51,380 nucleotides of DNA from Tubiluchus corallicola. Lineage: Eukaryota; Priapulida; Priapulimorpha; Priapulimorphida; Tubiluchidae. This document shows positions 24,052-35,542 of the stretch, in pieces. Position numbers and translations under genes: made by a program. The stretch spans positions 1 to 51,380 of the forward strand of contig JAQGDQ010001261.1 in NCBI GenBank assembly GCA_030141605.1. Direction: 5' to 3'. The notes under the pieces are model-generated. The model ran no database searches. It was not told where the DNA came from and saw nothing but the letters and a program-made list of their open reading frames with translations. Positions within the stretch are counted from its first letter, which is position 1. Every line of letters begins with the position of its first letter.

Positions 24052-27033
24052 CTATCGAATACTATTTTCGTGAGCGATCTTAACATTTTCACATGATGGC
24101 TTCATGTGAATATTAAAATGAGTTTTTAAAGTACTTAGTCGTGCAAAATTTGCTCCACATTGGTCACACATGTAGGGTCTTTCCCCTGTGTGAATTCTCA
24201 AATGTTTTTTTAAACAACCTGACCGTATAAAAGCAGCATCACAATAGGTACATAAAAAAGGCTTCTCTTTTGTATGAATCCTATAATGAGATTTTAGATG
24301 GCCGGAGACGGAAAAAGCTGCCTGGCATTCACTGCATTTAAATGGCTTTTCACCTGTATGTGTACGATTGTGCTGCTTTAAAGAACTTGACTGCGCAAAC
24401 GCAGCATTACACTGAGTGCATTTATAAGGCTTTTCTCCAGTGTGAATTCTCTTATGCTTCTTCAAACCAGTTGAATCCAGAAAAGCAGCTTTGCATGTCT
24501 CACACTTATAAGGCTTTTCTCCTGTATGAGTCCTTAGATGACACTTGAAGCTAGTTGGATATGTAAATGTGGCAGAACACAGAGAGCACTTAAATGGCTT
24601 TTCTGCCAAGTGACTTCTAAGATGGCATTTTAGATTACTTGATGAAGCAAAAACAGCTCCACACTGAGAACACTGAAAAGGTTTTTCGCCTGTGTGAGTT
24701 CTGATATGACGCTTTAGCTGAGACGAAGACCCAAAAAATTTCCCACACTCATCGCATTTCAATGATTTTCTGAGATTGTGAGTCTTGACATGTGCTTTTA
24801 ACTTGTGCTTATGTGTAAAAGGCAGCTCACATTGAGGACATTTGTAGTTTTGCACATCAGGTTCTGAACGGTATCCAGAACAAGCACTTTGCTGGTTTTT
24901 TGTACAAATGTAAGATTTTGAATTCAGTTCATTCTGATTAAAGGCACTATCCGCGGAACTACTTGGCACTGTTGGTACTAACGGGTCATCACTTAGTTTA
25001 CAAATAAGTTCATCTGTATTTGTTCTTTCAGTGCCACTGTTAATGACCATTGCTGATGCGGAAGAGCTTTCTACATGAATCTTAAGATGACTCTTAAGAG
25101 TACCTGATCGGCCAAAACCGGCTTCGCATAGGTGACATTTAAAAGGCAGCTCCCTTGTGTGAATTTTTTCGTGCGCCTTTAAATGACTAGAGTGAGAAAA
25201 AGCTGCCTCACAACCGCTGCACTTATATGGTTTTTCTCCAGTATGAATTCTTACGTGGGTTTTTAATGCAGTGAGTACAGGAAAAGTAGCCTTGCATTCC
25301 TCACACTTATATGGTTTTTCACCTGTGTGGGTTTTAAGGTGATACTTGAAAGAGCTTGCCCATGAAAAAGCTGCATTGCATTCACTACACTTAAAGGGTT
25401 TTTCTCCAGTGTGAGTCCTAATATGATCTTTCAAATTGTTTGCTAAGGCAAAAGCAGCTTTACACTCACCGCATTTAAAAGGTTTTTCTCCAGTATGGAT
25501 TCGATAGTGGCGTTCAAAAATTGACAAACACTTGAAGGTCTTCTGGCATTCACTGCATTTAAATGGGTCTTTCCTCCGAGTATTTACTTTTAAATTTACT
25601 TTCGAAGGACGCTTTTTGGTAAATGACAAGTCACACTTGCTGCTGCTAAGCTGGTCTCCTTTCTTAGACACAGTTAACTGATCACTGCCGGTTGAAATAA
25701 GCAGACTATCCCGAAAATGTGGGCTAGAATTCTCTAGTGTGAGCTTGCTCTTATAAACAGGTAGTTCGACAGTTTGGCTCTCAATTACACCAGGTGTTGT
25801 TTCTATTTTTGGCTCAGTCTTAATAACTATTCCATTAACATCATCTTGAGTGCTTGTTCCCTTGCATATCCCAGGTATTACTTCAATGCTCGGTTCAGTC
25901 TTAATAACTGTTTCTTTACTTTTATCAACTAGCAAAAGTGTTTTGTCATGAAGCTTAAGGTGTTTTTTCAATGCAACAAGCCGAGAAAAAGCGGCCGTAC
26001 ATTGAGTGCAGTGAAACACGTCATTTGAATGTGTCTGATAATGAGACTTCAAATGACCTGAATGAATAAAAGCAGCTTGACATTTATCACACTTAAATGG
26101 TTTCACACCTGTGTGCATTAGTATATGACGTTTTGCATCACTTGATTGAGAAAAAGCAGCATCGCACTGAGTACATTTATAAGGCCGCTCTCCAGTGTGA
26201 ATTCTTAAGTGTATTTTCAGTTTAGTTGAATCAACAAAAGCAGCTGCGCATTCTCCGCACTTAAAAGGTTTAATTCCAGCATGTACTCTGAGATGATGTT
26301 TTAACGAACTTGACCATGTAAAAGCAGCACCACATTTGTCACATCTAAAAGGCTTGTCTCCTGTGTGAAGTCTTTGATGCTCTCTTAGATTGTTGGATGA
26401 AGCAAAAACTGATTCGCACTCAGTACATTTGAAGGGTTTTTCTCCTGTGTGAGTTCTGAAATGACCTTTTAGAGTCGATGCATATCTAAACACCTTATTA
26501 CATTCAATACATTGAAATGGTTTCTTTACTGAGTGCGTTCTTAAATGTGCCTTCAACTTGTGATAATCGCTAAATGGCAATTCACAATGATGGCTCTCGC
26601 CACTGAGATCTGTAAAAGTCATATCATTGCAACTGGCTGCATTCAACTGATTCTCATCAAACTTCATCTTAGGATTCATAAGAGCAACTTGACCGTCACA
26701 GCTAAGACTGGAAGACAGAATAAATGTGGATAATGACATGTCAGATTTTATTAAATTTTGATCATCTGCTGGTTCTGTAGACTTGCTGGCAGAAACATTA
26801 GTATAATGCGCATCATCATCTGACGAATCATGTGCATCTAATTGTCCTTGTCTGCTTCCTTCAGTTTCATGATTCAATAAACCCTTGTATTCACTTTTTA
26901 AAGCAGGCTCAATGTTAGCTGTCTTTTCGTCTGTTACACTTTCCACAAATTTGCGCAGTTTATCTAAAGCACAGTCTGTAGTGTCCAGGAATGACAAAGA
27001 TTTGTGATTGCGGGGGTTGCCAGTTTCCTCCAT
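24052..27033 (-). CDS. C2H2 zinc-finger protein, 22 fingers in three collinear arrays
   Basis: One uninterrupted 993-residue frame from the ATG at 27033 (MEETGNPRN) to 24052. The frame stays open a little further upstream, but an acceptor (TTTTGTTGCAG) ends at 27089, so the exon begins at 27088 and the start lies just inside it. C-x2-C-x12-H-x3-H fingers with TGEKPF/Y linkers fall in three blocks: about residues 149-363 (seven fingers plus one lacking its first Cys), 489-653 (six) and 729-977 (nine). Fingers in the three blocks correspond in order, so the gene arose by internal duplication. Linkers are acidic and Ser-rich; two VIKTEP segments (about 376 and 404) fit the SUMO consensus. Such proteins are nuclear DNA-binding regulators; the target is unknown. 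No KRAB, SCAN, BTB or ZAD domain is seen. Confidence 0.95.
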   Translation of the reverse strand: MEETGNPRNHKSLSFLDTTDCALDKLRKFVESVTDEKTANIEPALKSEYKGLLNHETEGSRQGQLDAHDSSDDDAHYTNVSASKSTEPADDQNLIKSDMSLSTFILSSSLSCDGQVALMNPKMKFDENQLNAASCNDMTFTDLSGESHHCELPFSDYHKLKAHLRTHSVKKPFQCIECNKVFRYASTLKGHFRTHTGEKPFKCTECESVFASSNNLREHQRLHTGDKPFRCDKCGAAFTWSSSLKHHLRVHAGIKPFKCGECAAAFVDSTKLKIHLRIHTGERPYKCTQCDAAFSQSSDAKRHILMHTGVKPFKCDKCQAAFIHSGHLKSHYQTHSNDVFHCTQCTAAFSRLVALKKHLKLHDKTLLLVDKSKETVIKTEPSIEVIPGICKGTSTQDDVNGIVIKTEPKIETTPGVIESQTVELPVYKSKLTLENSSPHFRDSLLISTGSDQLTVSKKGDQLSSSKCDLSFTKKRPSKVNLKVNTRRKDPFKCSECQKTFKCLSIFERHYRIHTGEKPFKCGECKAAFALANNLKDHIRTHTGEKPFKCSECNAAFSWASSFKYHLKTHTGEKPYKCEECKATFPVLTALKTHVRIHTGEKPYKCSGCEAAFSHSSHLKAHEKIHTRELPFKCHLCEAGFGRSGTLKSHLKIHVESSSASAMVINSGTERTNTDELICKLSDDPLVPTVPSSSADSAFNQNELNSKSYICTKNQQSACSGYRSEPDVQNYKCPQCELPFTHKHKLKAHVKTHNLRKSLKCDECGKFFGSSSQLKRHIRTHTGEKPFQCSQCGAVFASSSNLKCHLRSHLAEKPFKCSLCSATFTYPTSFKCHLRTHTGEKPYKCETCKAAFLDSTGLKKHKRIHTGEKPYKCTQCNAAFAQSSSLKQHNRTHTGEKPFKCSECQAAFSVSGHLKSHYRIHTKEKPFLCTYCDAAFIRSGCLKKHLRIHTGERPYMCDQCGANFARLSTLKTHFNIHMKPSCENVKIAHENSIR

Positions 27034-27491
27034 TATAATAATCCACGTAATATTACCAGTGATGTAATAATACAGCAATGAATTAGGCCTGCAACAAAAA
27101 AATCAAATCAGTAATAAAATATCATATACAAAAGAAACCACAACTGTATAAGCTTTCAGGCATTAAAAGACTTTTATGAATCTAGGTTCTCAATTGAAAT
27201 GATCAACTTCACCAGAATTTTTACACCGTAGATACAAATCTTGATTCGTTAACACTGTGATCACTGAACTGATACAAATACAGTTGAAATTTTTATTACA
27301 GGATGTGAGCAAAAAACCAGGTTTTGCAATTATTCCCTCTTATTTTGTTATAACACAAATAAATGCTGTTCTAACTGCCTCTTTTGAGATTACATGCACA
27401 AAGCAAAATGCAGTGCCACCTAGTTGCAGTAGAAAGGAAGAATGGTGAACTATGAACTAGAAAAAAAATCACATAATACAGTTTATATTAA

Positions 27492-28165
27492 CCCTTGGCG
27501 TGTGGCATGTGCACGTGTGGAGTGTGCACGTGCATGAGTGCATATGTGTGTGCATGTGTATAAATAAAACTAATATTCACTTTCACTACAGAAGGTGGCA
27601 CACTGCTGCCTATGTTTTCCTTGTAAAGGACGGAAGGCGGTAGAGTGCCGCCCGAGCTCAGCACTAAGCGCAGTTACCCAGGTCTGTCTATTTCACTGCT
27701 ACGGCCAAGCAAAAACATCGTACAAAAATTTAACAGCCGTGGGATTGTGGTTGCTTCCCAACAAGTAACATTAACCAGCCAATCAGCATCTGAAGCCAGG
27801 TGCATTCCATAATACTGCACTGTATAGTACGTTCTCATGCAAAATTGCTTGCTGATAGTTTGCTGACAGTGTTTAGTCACTTGTTCTGCATTGCATATTA
27901 TGGATTAGTAATATGACTTTTGTGTAAATTGGCTTCTGTATATAAGTATGTTCTTATTTGAATGGGTGTGCGCGTGCATGCATGCATGAGTGCATATGTG
28001 TGTGCATGTGTATAAATAAAACTAATATTCCATATTAGTGTTTAATTACAAATAGTTATTTGTTTATTTACAAGATTCTGTTTTAGTAACACACCACAAG
28101 AAGTTATTGTGAAATGTGCAAAAACCAGTGTGGCCCTGTTAAAAAGCGACTATGTAGTGTATGGG
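27492..28165. mobile_element. Possible piggyBac-like MITE
   Basis: TTAA at 27488-27491 is followed by CCCTTGGCG, and at the other side GTATGGG is followed by TTAA (28166-28169): the CCC...GGG ends and TTAA target of piggyBac elements. Inverted similarity beyond the first bases is weak. An identical 48-bp block (27531-27578 and 27983-28030), rich in CATGTG and ending ATAAAACTAATATTC, occurs twice in the same orientation. No transposase is present. Confidence 0.4.
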
Positions 28166-28621
28166 TTAATCACTAGCTAGAAACATTTCTACTTGTCTAA
28201 AATACTAGGTTTGTGGAAAAAAAATCTTAACAATTAATATAAATAATTGATGCCATTAGAAAAGAAACATGACATCAGCAATTCACGATCCGGTATGTAT
28301 CAGTAATTCAGAAAAATAATCAATATTTTTGAAAAATTTCAATATTTTTATTATTTTTATTTTTAAATCTGCAACCAACTAGATAGTCAGTATGGGAATT
28401 TAAATTTCTGCGTCTTTTGCCATGCTATACTTATCATGAACTATATGAACAACAGAATTTCACATAGAAGACATCTATCCTCTAGCATTTATAACACGAG
28501 AAAACTTAGCTCTCAAAAGTAAATCGCTCATGCATATAATATTGCTTATCAGAATGTCTCACAACTAATAACATTTTGTAGTAATTTTATTTAAATAATT
28601 TTAAATTATTAATATAAAATG

Positions 28622-28800
28622 AACAAAGAGCATGGACGCTGCCACTAAGGTAAACTCGGCTCAGTTTCTGACCAACCTGTATATCGGGTGCACTATTGGG
28701 GGCAGCCCAAATAGTGCACGATACATGGGCCGGACCAAGTACCGCATTGTGTAGTATATCCGCTGGTGCAGTAAACAGCTACATAGTGCCCAACATAAGT
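28622..28800. repeat. Repeat R3 copy 1 with strong hairpin
   Basis: Contains GCATGGACGCTGCCACTA and, at 28688-28719, GTGCACTATTGGG facing CCCAAATAGTGCAC around a 5-base loop. The pairing extends outward with TGTAT/ATACA. A related segment at 30328-30480 shares the ATGGAnGCTGCCA start, a GGGCAGCCC core and a CCCAACATA end. The nature of the family is unknown. Confidence 0.55.
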
Positions 28801-30327
28801 AAAGAAATAACAGTAAGAGAATCAATTCAATTCAAGCTTATTTTGCACAAATACAACCGGGAATCATGACAAAAACATTTTACAAAAAGACAAGTTGGTT
28901 TAAGTATTATACAGACAGAACAGTAAAACTGAAATACTAAAAACTAGGTAACAAATAGAAAACTGATTAAATCAAAACTACTAAGAACTAATAAAAACTT
29001 AATAATAACTAATAACAGATATAAAGTCTTAAATGTAAACTATTAGAACTAATTAAATAACACAAACTAAATTACATGATCATAAGAAAGGTGTTTATCA
29101 AAGCACTACAGATTACCACCAAGGTATAACTGCCTTACCTTATCACATTCATTTAAATATTTTCCAAAAAGAATCTGGATTTGTGTTTAGAAAAAGCTGC
29201 ATTACTGAGTTTACATTACCAAGTAACAAAAGACAGATTATATATTATGTTCATATTTTTGTCTCATATCTTTCTATACAGAGGACAGGTAAAAGGTAAT
29301 GTAGTTTATTTTCTATTAACTTTGAGCGATTCTTGTGACAAAGCAGCCTTGTTTTTTGTTTTTGTACCTACCATGTCCTATTTATAGGTCATGATCATTG
29401 ATACATAATTTTGCAATCTTTTGTCTTTGTTTCTTATTAGATATAATTTTTAAATAATCTTCTAATTCACAATTGATTTTTACATCTCTTAATTTGTTTT
29501 TGCCACCATTTTGTCTAGTATCGTTATGTAGCTCTGAGAAAAATGTTTTTTCATATCCCGAATTGAGATTATTATCGAATTCTTTTATTTTGCGACTCAG
29601 GTATATTTTATCAATTATTGTGTTTGCATTGTATGCTCGAAATCCTGGAAAATTTGCACATTTTGTACAAAGCCGTTTGATTTCTTCTGTAAACTATATA
29701 CATTTTTAATTAGTGTATTTCTTAGTCTTATACGATGTACGCCACTAGAAATAGGACACTTCCACTAAAGCGCATGTGCTAAATTTGTAGAAAAGCAGTG
29801 TAGCGGAATGGGCAGCTTAGGTAGGTCACTGACGATTTCTGTCGAATATCGAGAGTTATGACATCGTTAAACATTAAATTAAATTTGTTTTAGAAAAAAG
29901 TAACTTTATAATAATGATTGATATTTCTTCACAATTTACAAATGTATTTTTTACAATAATATTATCATTATTATTAGCTCCACTAATATCATCATAACAT
30001 TTAAACTAAGTATCTAATGCTTTAAAGAGAGAAACTATGTAGGGCACATAATTCGCTAACCCGTTTACTAAGAAGAAAACAATTATTTGTCCAAGAGTTG
30101 GTGAAATGGATCACGTGTCAGTGTAGTGAGACAAAATAAAAAAATAATATACCTTAGGCAAATGTTGGAATCGCCTAAAAAGCGGACATTTTGCTTCAAA
30201 AAGATTAATATCGATGCCAAATTAAAACTTGGCCCCATTCTACTAGCTCAGAATAAGACTTTTATTGTATCAGATGTTGATAAATTATTCAATGTTTATT
30301 GATGTTTTCTTATTATTAAATAACAAG

Positions 30328-30480
30328 GACAATGGATGCTGCCAGTACGGTTAACGACTTAATTCTCTATTGCCCTACTTGGGCAGCCCATGTATGACTT
30401 GTCCTACCTGGGCTAGCCCATGATGCCAATTGTCCTATTTCGGTTAGTGTCCTAAACCGCTCCCAACATACGAATCATTT
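30328..30480. repeat. Repeat R3 copy 2
   Basis: Contains ACAATGGATGCTGCCAGTA, then two tandem versions of CCTAC(T/C)TGGGC followed by AGCCCATG, then CCCAACATACG. It corresponds to 28622-28800 in order but is diverged in the middle, and the hairpin is less regular. Confidence 0.45.
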
Positions 30481-33400
30481 AGAAGATATTTGTAAACAAA
30501 TTCTGATGCTTTGATTAAGATTGAGTATATGTGTAAAGCAGCCCTATAGGCTAAATTGGAAGCACTTCCTCAGACACCTCAAACCCATTTTGAAACTCTG
30601 TTCTGAATGTACTCAAATAGAAAAGGTCCTACATATCTTTAAAAGTTTTTATTGTTGTTAATGTTTGCCTTATGTGGTTATTCAATAAAAGTTTTACATC
30701 AAATTTCAAAGCCATTAAATAATGCTGGTGAGACTAGACTGGTGTACGCTGAAAGCTATGTTGGAAACACATCAAAAGAGTAATGAAATGTTATTGATTT
30801 TAATTTAAATAATGTCCCAATGCTGTTTTTTTCATTGTGTCACTGTACTTTGTAAACGAGCCATGGTTTGTAAAATAAATGGCTTGTTATTTGATGTTTT
30901 TCTGTTTTTAGTAATGCACTGCCACAACAAAAGTGAATATTCAATGTTTTAGTTGATGCTTTAGCCTTTATTTCCAAACATAACTTTAGTTTGGTATGGT
31001 TAATTTGAAATAAGTTCTGTTCTGCATATAAATTGAGGTTGTTGATCTCACTTTGTAGCCGTCCTACAGAAAAGAACTAAGGCCTCAGCATATTGTAAGC
31101 ATTTAATTATAATGTCATGCAAAGTTTGTCAGGAAGAGTGCACCTTGCCTAACTAAAAATATTTTTCCATTGTAAGCTGATCGAATATTGTCAAAATGTT
31201 TGGGTCATCACAATTACCATCATCGTGTGCTCATTACGTCTATTGTAGAAATTAGATGGACAGGATTCTAAAATTTAAAAAAATCTGTTTTTTCTCTATA
31301 ACTTTCACTTTTCAGCAAACATTGAAAAACCAATACCGGAAACCAAGCATATTTTGAAAGTAAAATTTGGGGAAAAGTTCAAGTGATTTTAGCTTCTCTT
31401 GTGACTTTCACTTCGTTATAAACTTACAGAACAGAGCAAAAGCTGCTAAATTCAATAAAAAATGAAACTCACATTGCGTTTATTTTCATGTGCAACAGAT
31501 TTTAGACAAATTATGCAGAATTAATTATTAGTTATTACTGATTATTAATTGTTTGATATAAATATAACCGTTACAATATACAAGAACTGTTAACAGATAT
31601 GGAGAAAAGGAAAGTGAAAGGAAAGTTGGAAAATTATTAGTATGATGTTTGGTTACTGATGGTGTAATGCACAGCTAAATATTTATGCTCGATGATCGTA
31701 TTTGGAATATTAATCTTTTCTGTAGTTTTAAAGATAGAATTTTGTCTATTAGATTAACTAATGTTAGTCATAGTTAAATGTTAGCAATAATTGTAAACTA
31801 TTAAAATAGTTTTAATTAACTCTAGTGGGAACAATTATGCAAAACTCACCTGCCTACCAGCTGCCCGTGTCCGATTCAAGGCACAGTTGCTATTTTAGTA
31901 ACGATTGTAAGTGAACAGACCAACAAAATTTATACACAGTTAGAAAATTAGGAATTCTCTAAAATTTAATGCTATAATTATAAGTTTCTTTATTGGCTAT
32001 TTCCACAGATAAAAGAAATAAAAAAACTCACTTTTTGTATACATAATTGGTTATAATATGCAGTGACATGCCTGTATAATTATATTCTTTATTGAGTGCA
32101 TACGTGCATCTGGGCACGAGTATGAATTGCATGTGTGCCTGACCATGTGGCAAATGAATGGTGAAGATGTGAGATTGCAAGCTAGCATGCATGCACAATT
32201 GCACATGTGAATAAACTTTTACCTGCTATAGCTGACTGATACCTAGGCAGACACATATGCTGCGTAAATGTCAATGTAGTGTGGTTGATCTTTCAACAAT
32301 AATTTTAGTTTTTATTTATGCAGATTATTTACTGTAACGTTGCTGCTCTGTAGCATAAATTACTATGCAACATCAGGTTTTGAATATAAAATGGGTTTTT
32401 CCTAAGACATAATATGGAGAACATGTTCGTTTTTATGTGCAGCGAACCTACATATGTGTATTGCATAAAAAACTAACGTTTACTGTAATACTACGATAAA
32501 CTTCTGAATACATTTTTTTCGGAGATCAGTAAAGCTACTTTTGTTCTTGTTTACACACTCGCTATACTATGTGGTTAAGGCAATTAGTGCTAACAAACAT
32601 CGGCTCAGTAAGGTGCATTAACATCATACAATTATACGTTATGATGTACTTGCAGATGACATAATTGTATATTCAGTTAATGCATGGAACAAAAAAGTCA
32701 CATTAATGTTAAAAATTATGTGTGCTTGCTTAACGTAATTATACTGCTGTAGTAGTAGTTGTTGTTTTTGTTGTTATTGCTAATAGCTAAGCCATACGTA
32801 ATAATTAAATTTATAAATAATTTTGCTATAATCGTATACGTGTAAGCCTCCTTAATTTTATAGCATGTCCTGTTGGTATAAACTCAAATAAATTACCGAC
32901 TTTATGTATTCATTCGGTGCGCAGGTGTATGCTGATTTCAGTGATAATACAGTGAAGGGAAATGGAGTAACTGCTGCAGTTAGAACATTTCTGTTTCGTC
33001 GTGTTATAAATAATTGGGTGATTCCCACTACTGGCAGGGGATTTAGTGCAGTTCTTTTCCCTGCCGTTCCCTGCCCTGCCACGTACATAATTGTTGCAAA
33101 CTGCATTTGCTTCAAATAATACTGAAATAAATAACTGAGTGAGTAAGGGGTTATATTGTATTGATTTTCGTATTTTTTTTATAGATTTGGGACATCTTTG
33201 CTTGTAGTGGTAGGACACATTTTGCCAATTTTTAAGGAGTGACTGATACAGCCTTGCTGCAAGCGTAACGTAATGTGAAAATTGCTGTATCGTTGCTTCA
33301 AGAAACGTAAAAAGTAAGCCAAAATGTACTAACGGAAAATTGTTGATAATAAGTGACATGCTACTGCCTACCTGGTGCTTTGGTTGAATGGTAAACTCTA

Positions 33401-34073
33401 CTATAGCTCCCTTTTTCTACTGTTATTATTTAATTGTTCAATATAAAGAGCGTAGATGTCGTCAAAGTTTTGAGATAAACTTTAAACTATTGTAATTATT
33501 TTGCTGAAAAGCCAAGTAGTAGTCAAATATTGTTTATTTCATCAGGTACAGTGGCACACAGTTTTGTATTTTGAAACAAATACAGTGGAGTAGCATGGAG
33601 GCAGCATGAAAAAAATTCTTATTCTGTCTGGAAATCAGAAGGGTAAAATGCCTGATGCATTTGTTCCAATTGAATGTTCATTTTGCTATATTTATTTAAG
33701 TACAAAATTGTACAGAATAGTACAACTAAATTCATTTATATAAACATATTTATGAGGATTTACAAATATATAAATTTATTTTAGTAACAGGAGAAATAAC
33801 ACTTAAATTTCTGTAAGTTCTTACACATCTACAAATACATATAAAATAATCAATATTGAAACTGTATTTAGCTATTAGTTGGGAACTTTATGGTAAGGAC
33901 GATCAGAAAGTGTTTCCCGGCGAGTAAACAGCCATTGCGCTGTCTATTAAATCAATAAAATGCTTGAATATGTAGAATTTTGTTCAATATAAAATTCTAC
34001 TCTTAGTGTAAATAAATCCCTAGTTTTGCTCTATTGTTTAAGGTAATGATAGTTAAAAATAAAATTAAGTGTA

Positions 34074-34671
34074 CAATCAACCTCGGATATAAGGGATACC
34101 TCCGGACTGAAAAAAACCTTCCCTTGTATCTGATCCTTATAGCCAAAGTTGAGTCAGACCGAGGGTGTACTATACACACCTGCAAGCTCTATATACCTCA
34201 TCTGGTAGCTTAATGTGCAATGAACTGTCTGTCCCAATGTGTGTAATATACCAATTTAATAGAAACACATCCAATCATCTTGAACTGAACACAAAAATCG
34301 ATGTTTATTCAAACTCATCCCAATTACAAGCCATTCTTCTCTGATAGTAGAACTTGAGGTTCTTTATCACTCCACTGTCCATAGGCTGAGTATGTAAGGT
34401 AGTGTTCGCCCGCATGGCGTCTCGGCTTAGGCTTTTTAGGATGTAAAAAATATTTGATCATAGGGTCCATTATGTGAGGTAATTTACTTGGGTTTCTATT
34501 ACACGGGAGCTGAATATATCGTCCCTTATACCCGAAAGTCCTTTATATCCAACTACCTTATATACGAAGATTTTTATTAGGAAAAACATTACGAAAAATC
34601 TGGACTGGTGTTGGTGGTTCCTTATAAGCGAAGTCCCTTATAAGTGAGTACCTTATACCCGAGGTTTACTG
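34074..34671. mobile_element. pogo/Tigger-like MITE, copy 2
   Basis: Starts CAATCAACCTCGGATATAAG and ends GAGGTTTACTG, with TA at 34072-34073 and 34672-34673. It is homologous to 11707-12172, sharing the GAGTCAGACCGAGGG block and the GGTGTTGGTGG block near the far end, but is longer in the middle. No transposase is present. Between its end and 35520 I see only AT-rich sequence. Confidence 0.8.
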
Positions 34672-35542
34672 TAATTGTATTAGAATTACGTAAAATAAAT
34701 CACACTTTACTTAGTGGCATAACATACAAAAAATGAGTATTCAGAAAAACAAGATTTATTTTGTTATAAAATCATTCTCTTACAAAAAGCAACAAGCTCC
34801 ACTTCTAAACGCCAGTTAGAAAACCAAAATACAACAAGAAGCTGATTTAAATTCGATAACCGTCTCAGCTCCAACTTGATTTTGTATAGAATAAAACAAG
34901 ACACCAACTATCATCAAAGTACACAAACTAATTAACAAAACTAACAATTAACTACATGTTAACTACAATAATAAATTCAAGAATTTGTAAAAATGGACAT
35001 TTCAAAATAACAACACTGAAATAATGCAAATAAAATTGTAGATATGTTTTATTGGTAGTTTTAATTACAGTACAGTCAATTCTAGTTTGTTTGCATATAA
35101 AATTCATTGGTTTACATTAGATTCATATAGTTGAATTCAGTGTTAAAACTTCTGTTTTCTGATAGCAGCCATTTCTGTTGGTATCACATAACTTTTCAAC
35201 TTAAAAATTAAAATGTTCATAGAATCAAAAATATTTGTAGACTTAAAATATAAGTACTCAACTTCTATTAACTTTTGTTTACCTATAGCCTGTTATGATT
35301 TGGTAGGCATACTTCTAACATGAAGAAAATTGCTTTCCTGATGTAGGAGATTGCAGCACATATGAGAAACTGTTTAACTTTAAGGCTTTATAAATTATAG
35401 CCTTAAACTCTATAAGTTGTAGATCTTGGGGCTGTAATTTTTAAAGTTATAGAGTTTAGGGCTTCAATTTTTAAAGAGCCAATGCTATGAGGGTCATATT
35501 ATTAACATTTTTTTTTACAGATAGTCATTCCCTGTGAGTAAA

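Larger units (their letters stand above)
28166..34073. other. Long AT-rich intergenic region
   Basis: No gene could be supported. The 5' UTR exon(s) of one or both zinc-finger genes may lie here but cannot be placed. Short open frames on both strands (for example 32910-33359 minus, 149 codons) have no recognisable family and heavy AT bias. The repeat pair near 28622 and 30328 is listed separately. Confidence 0.4.

Noticed and set aside
32910-33359. 149-codon minus-strand open frame
   Set aside because: AT-rich composition, no recognisable family, no splice support, and the opposite strand is also partly open; probably chance.
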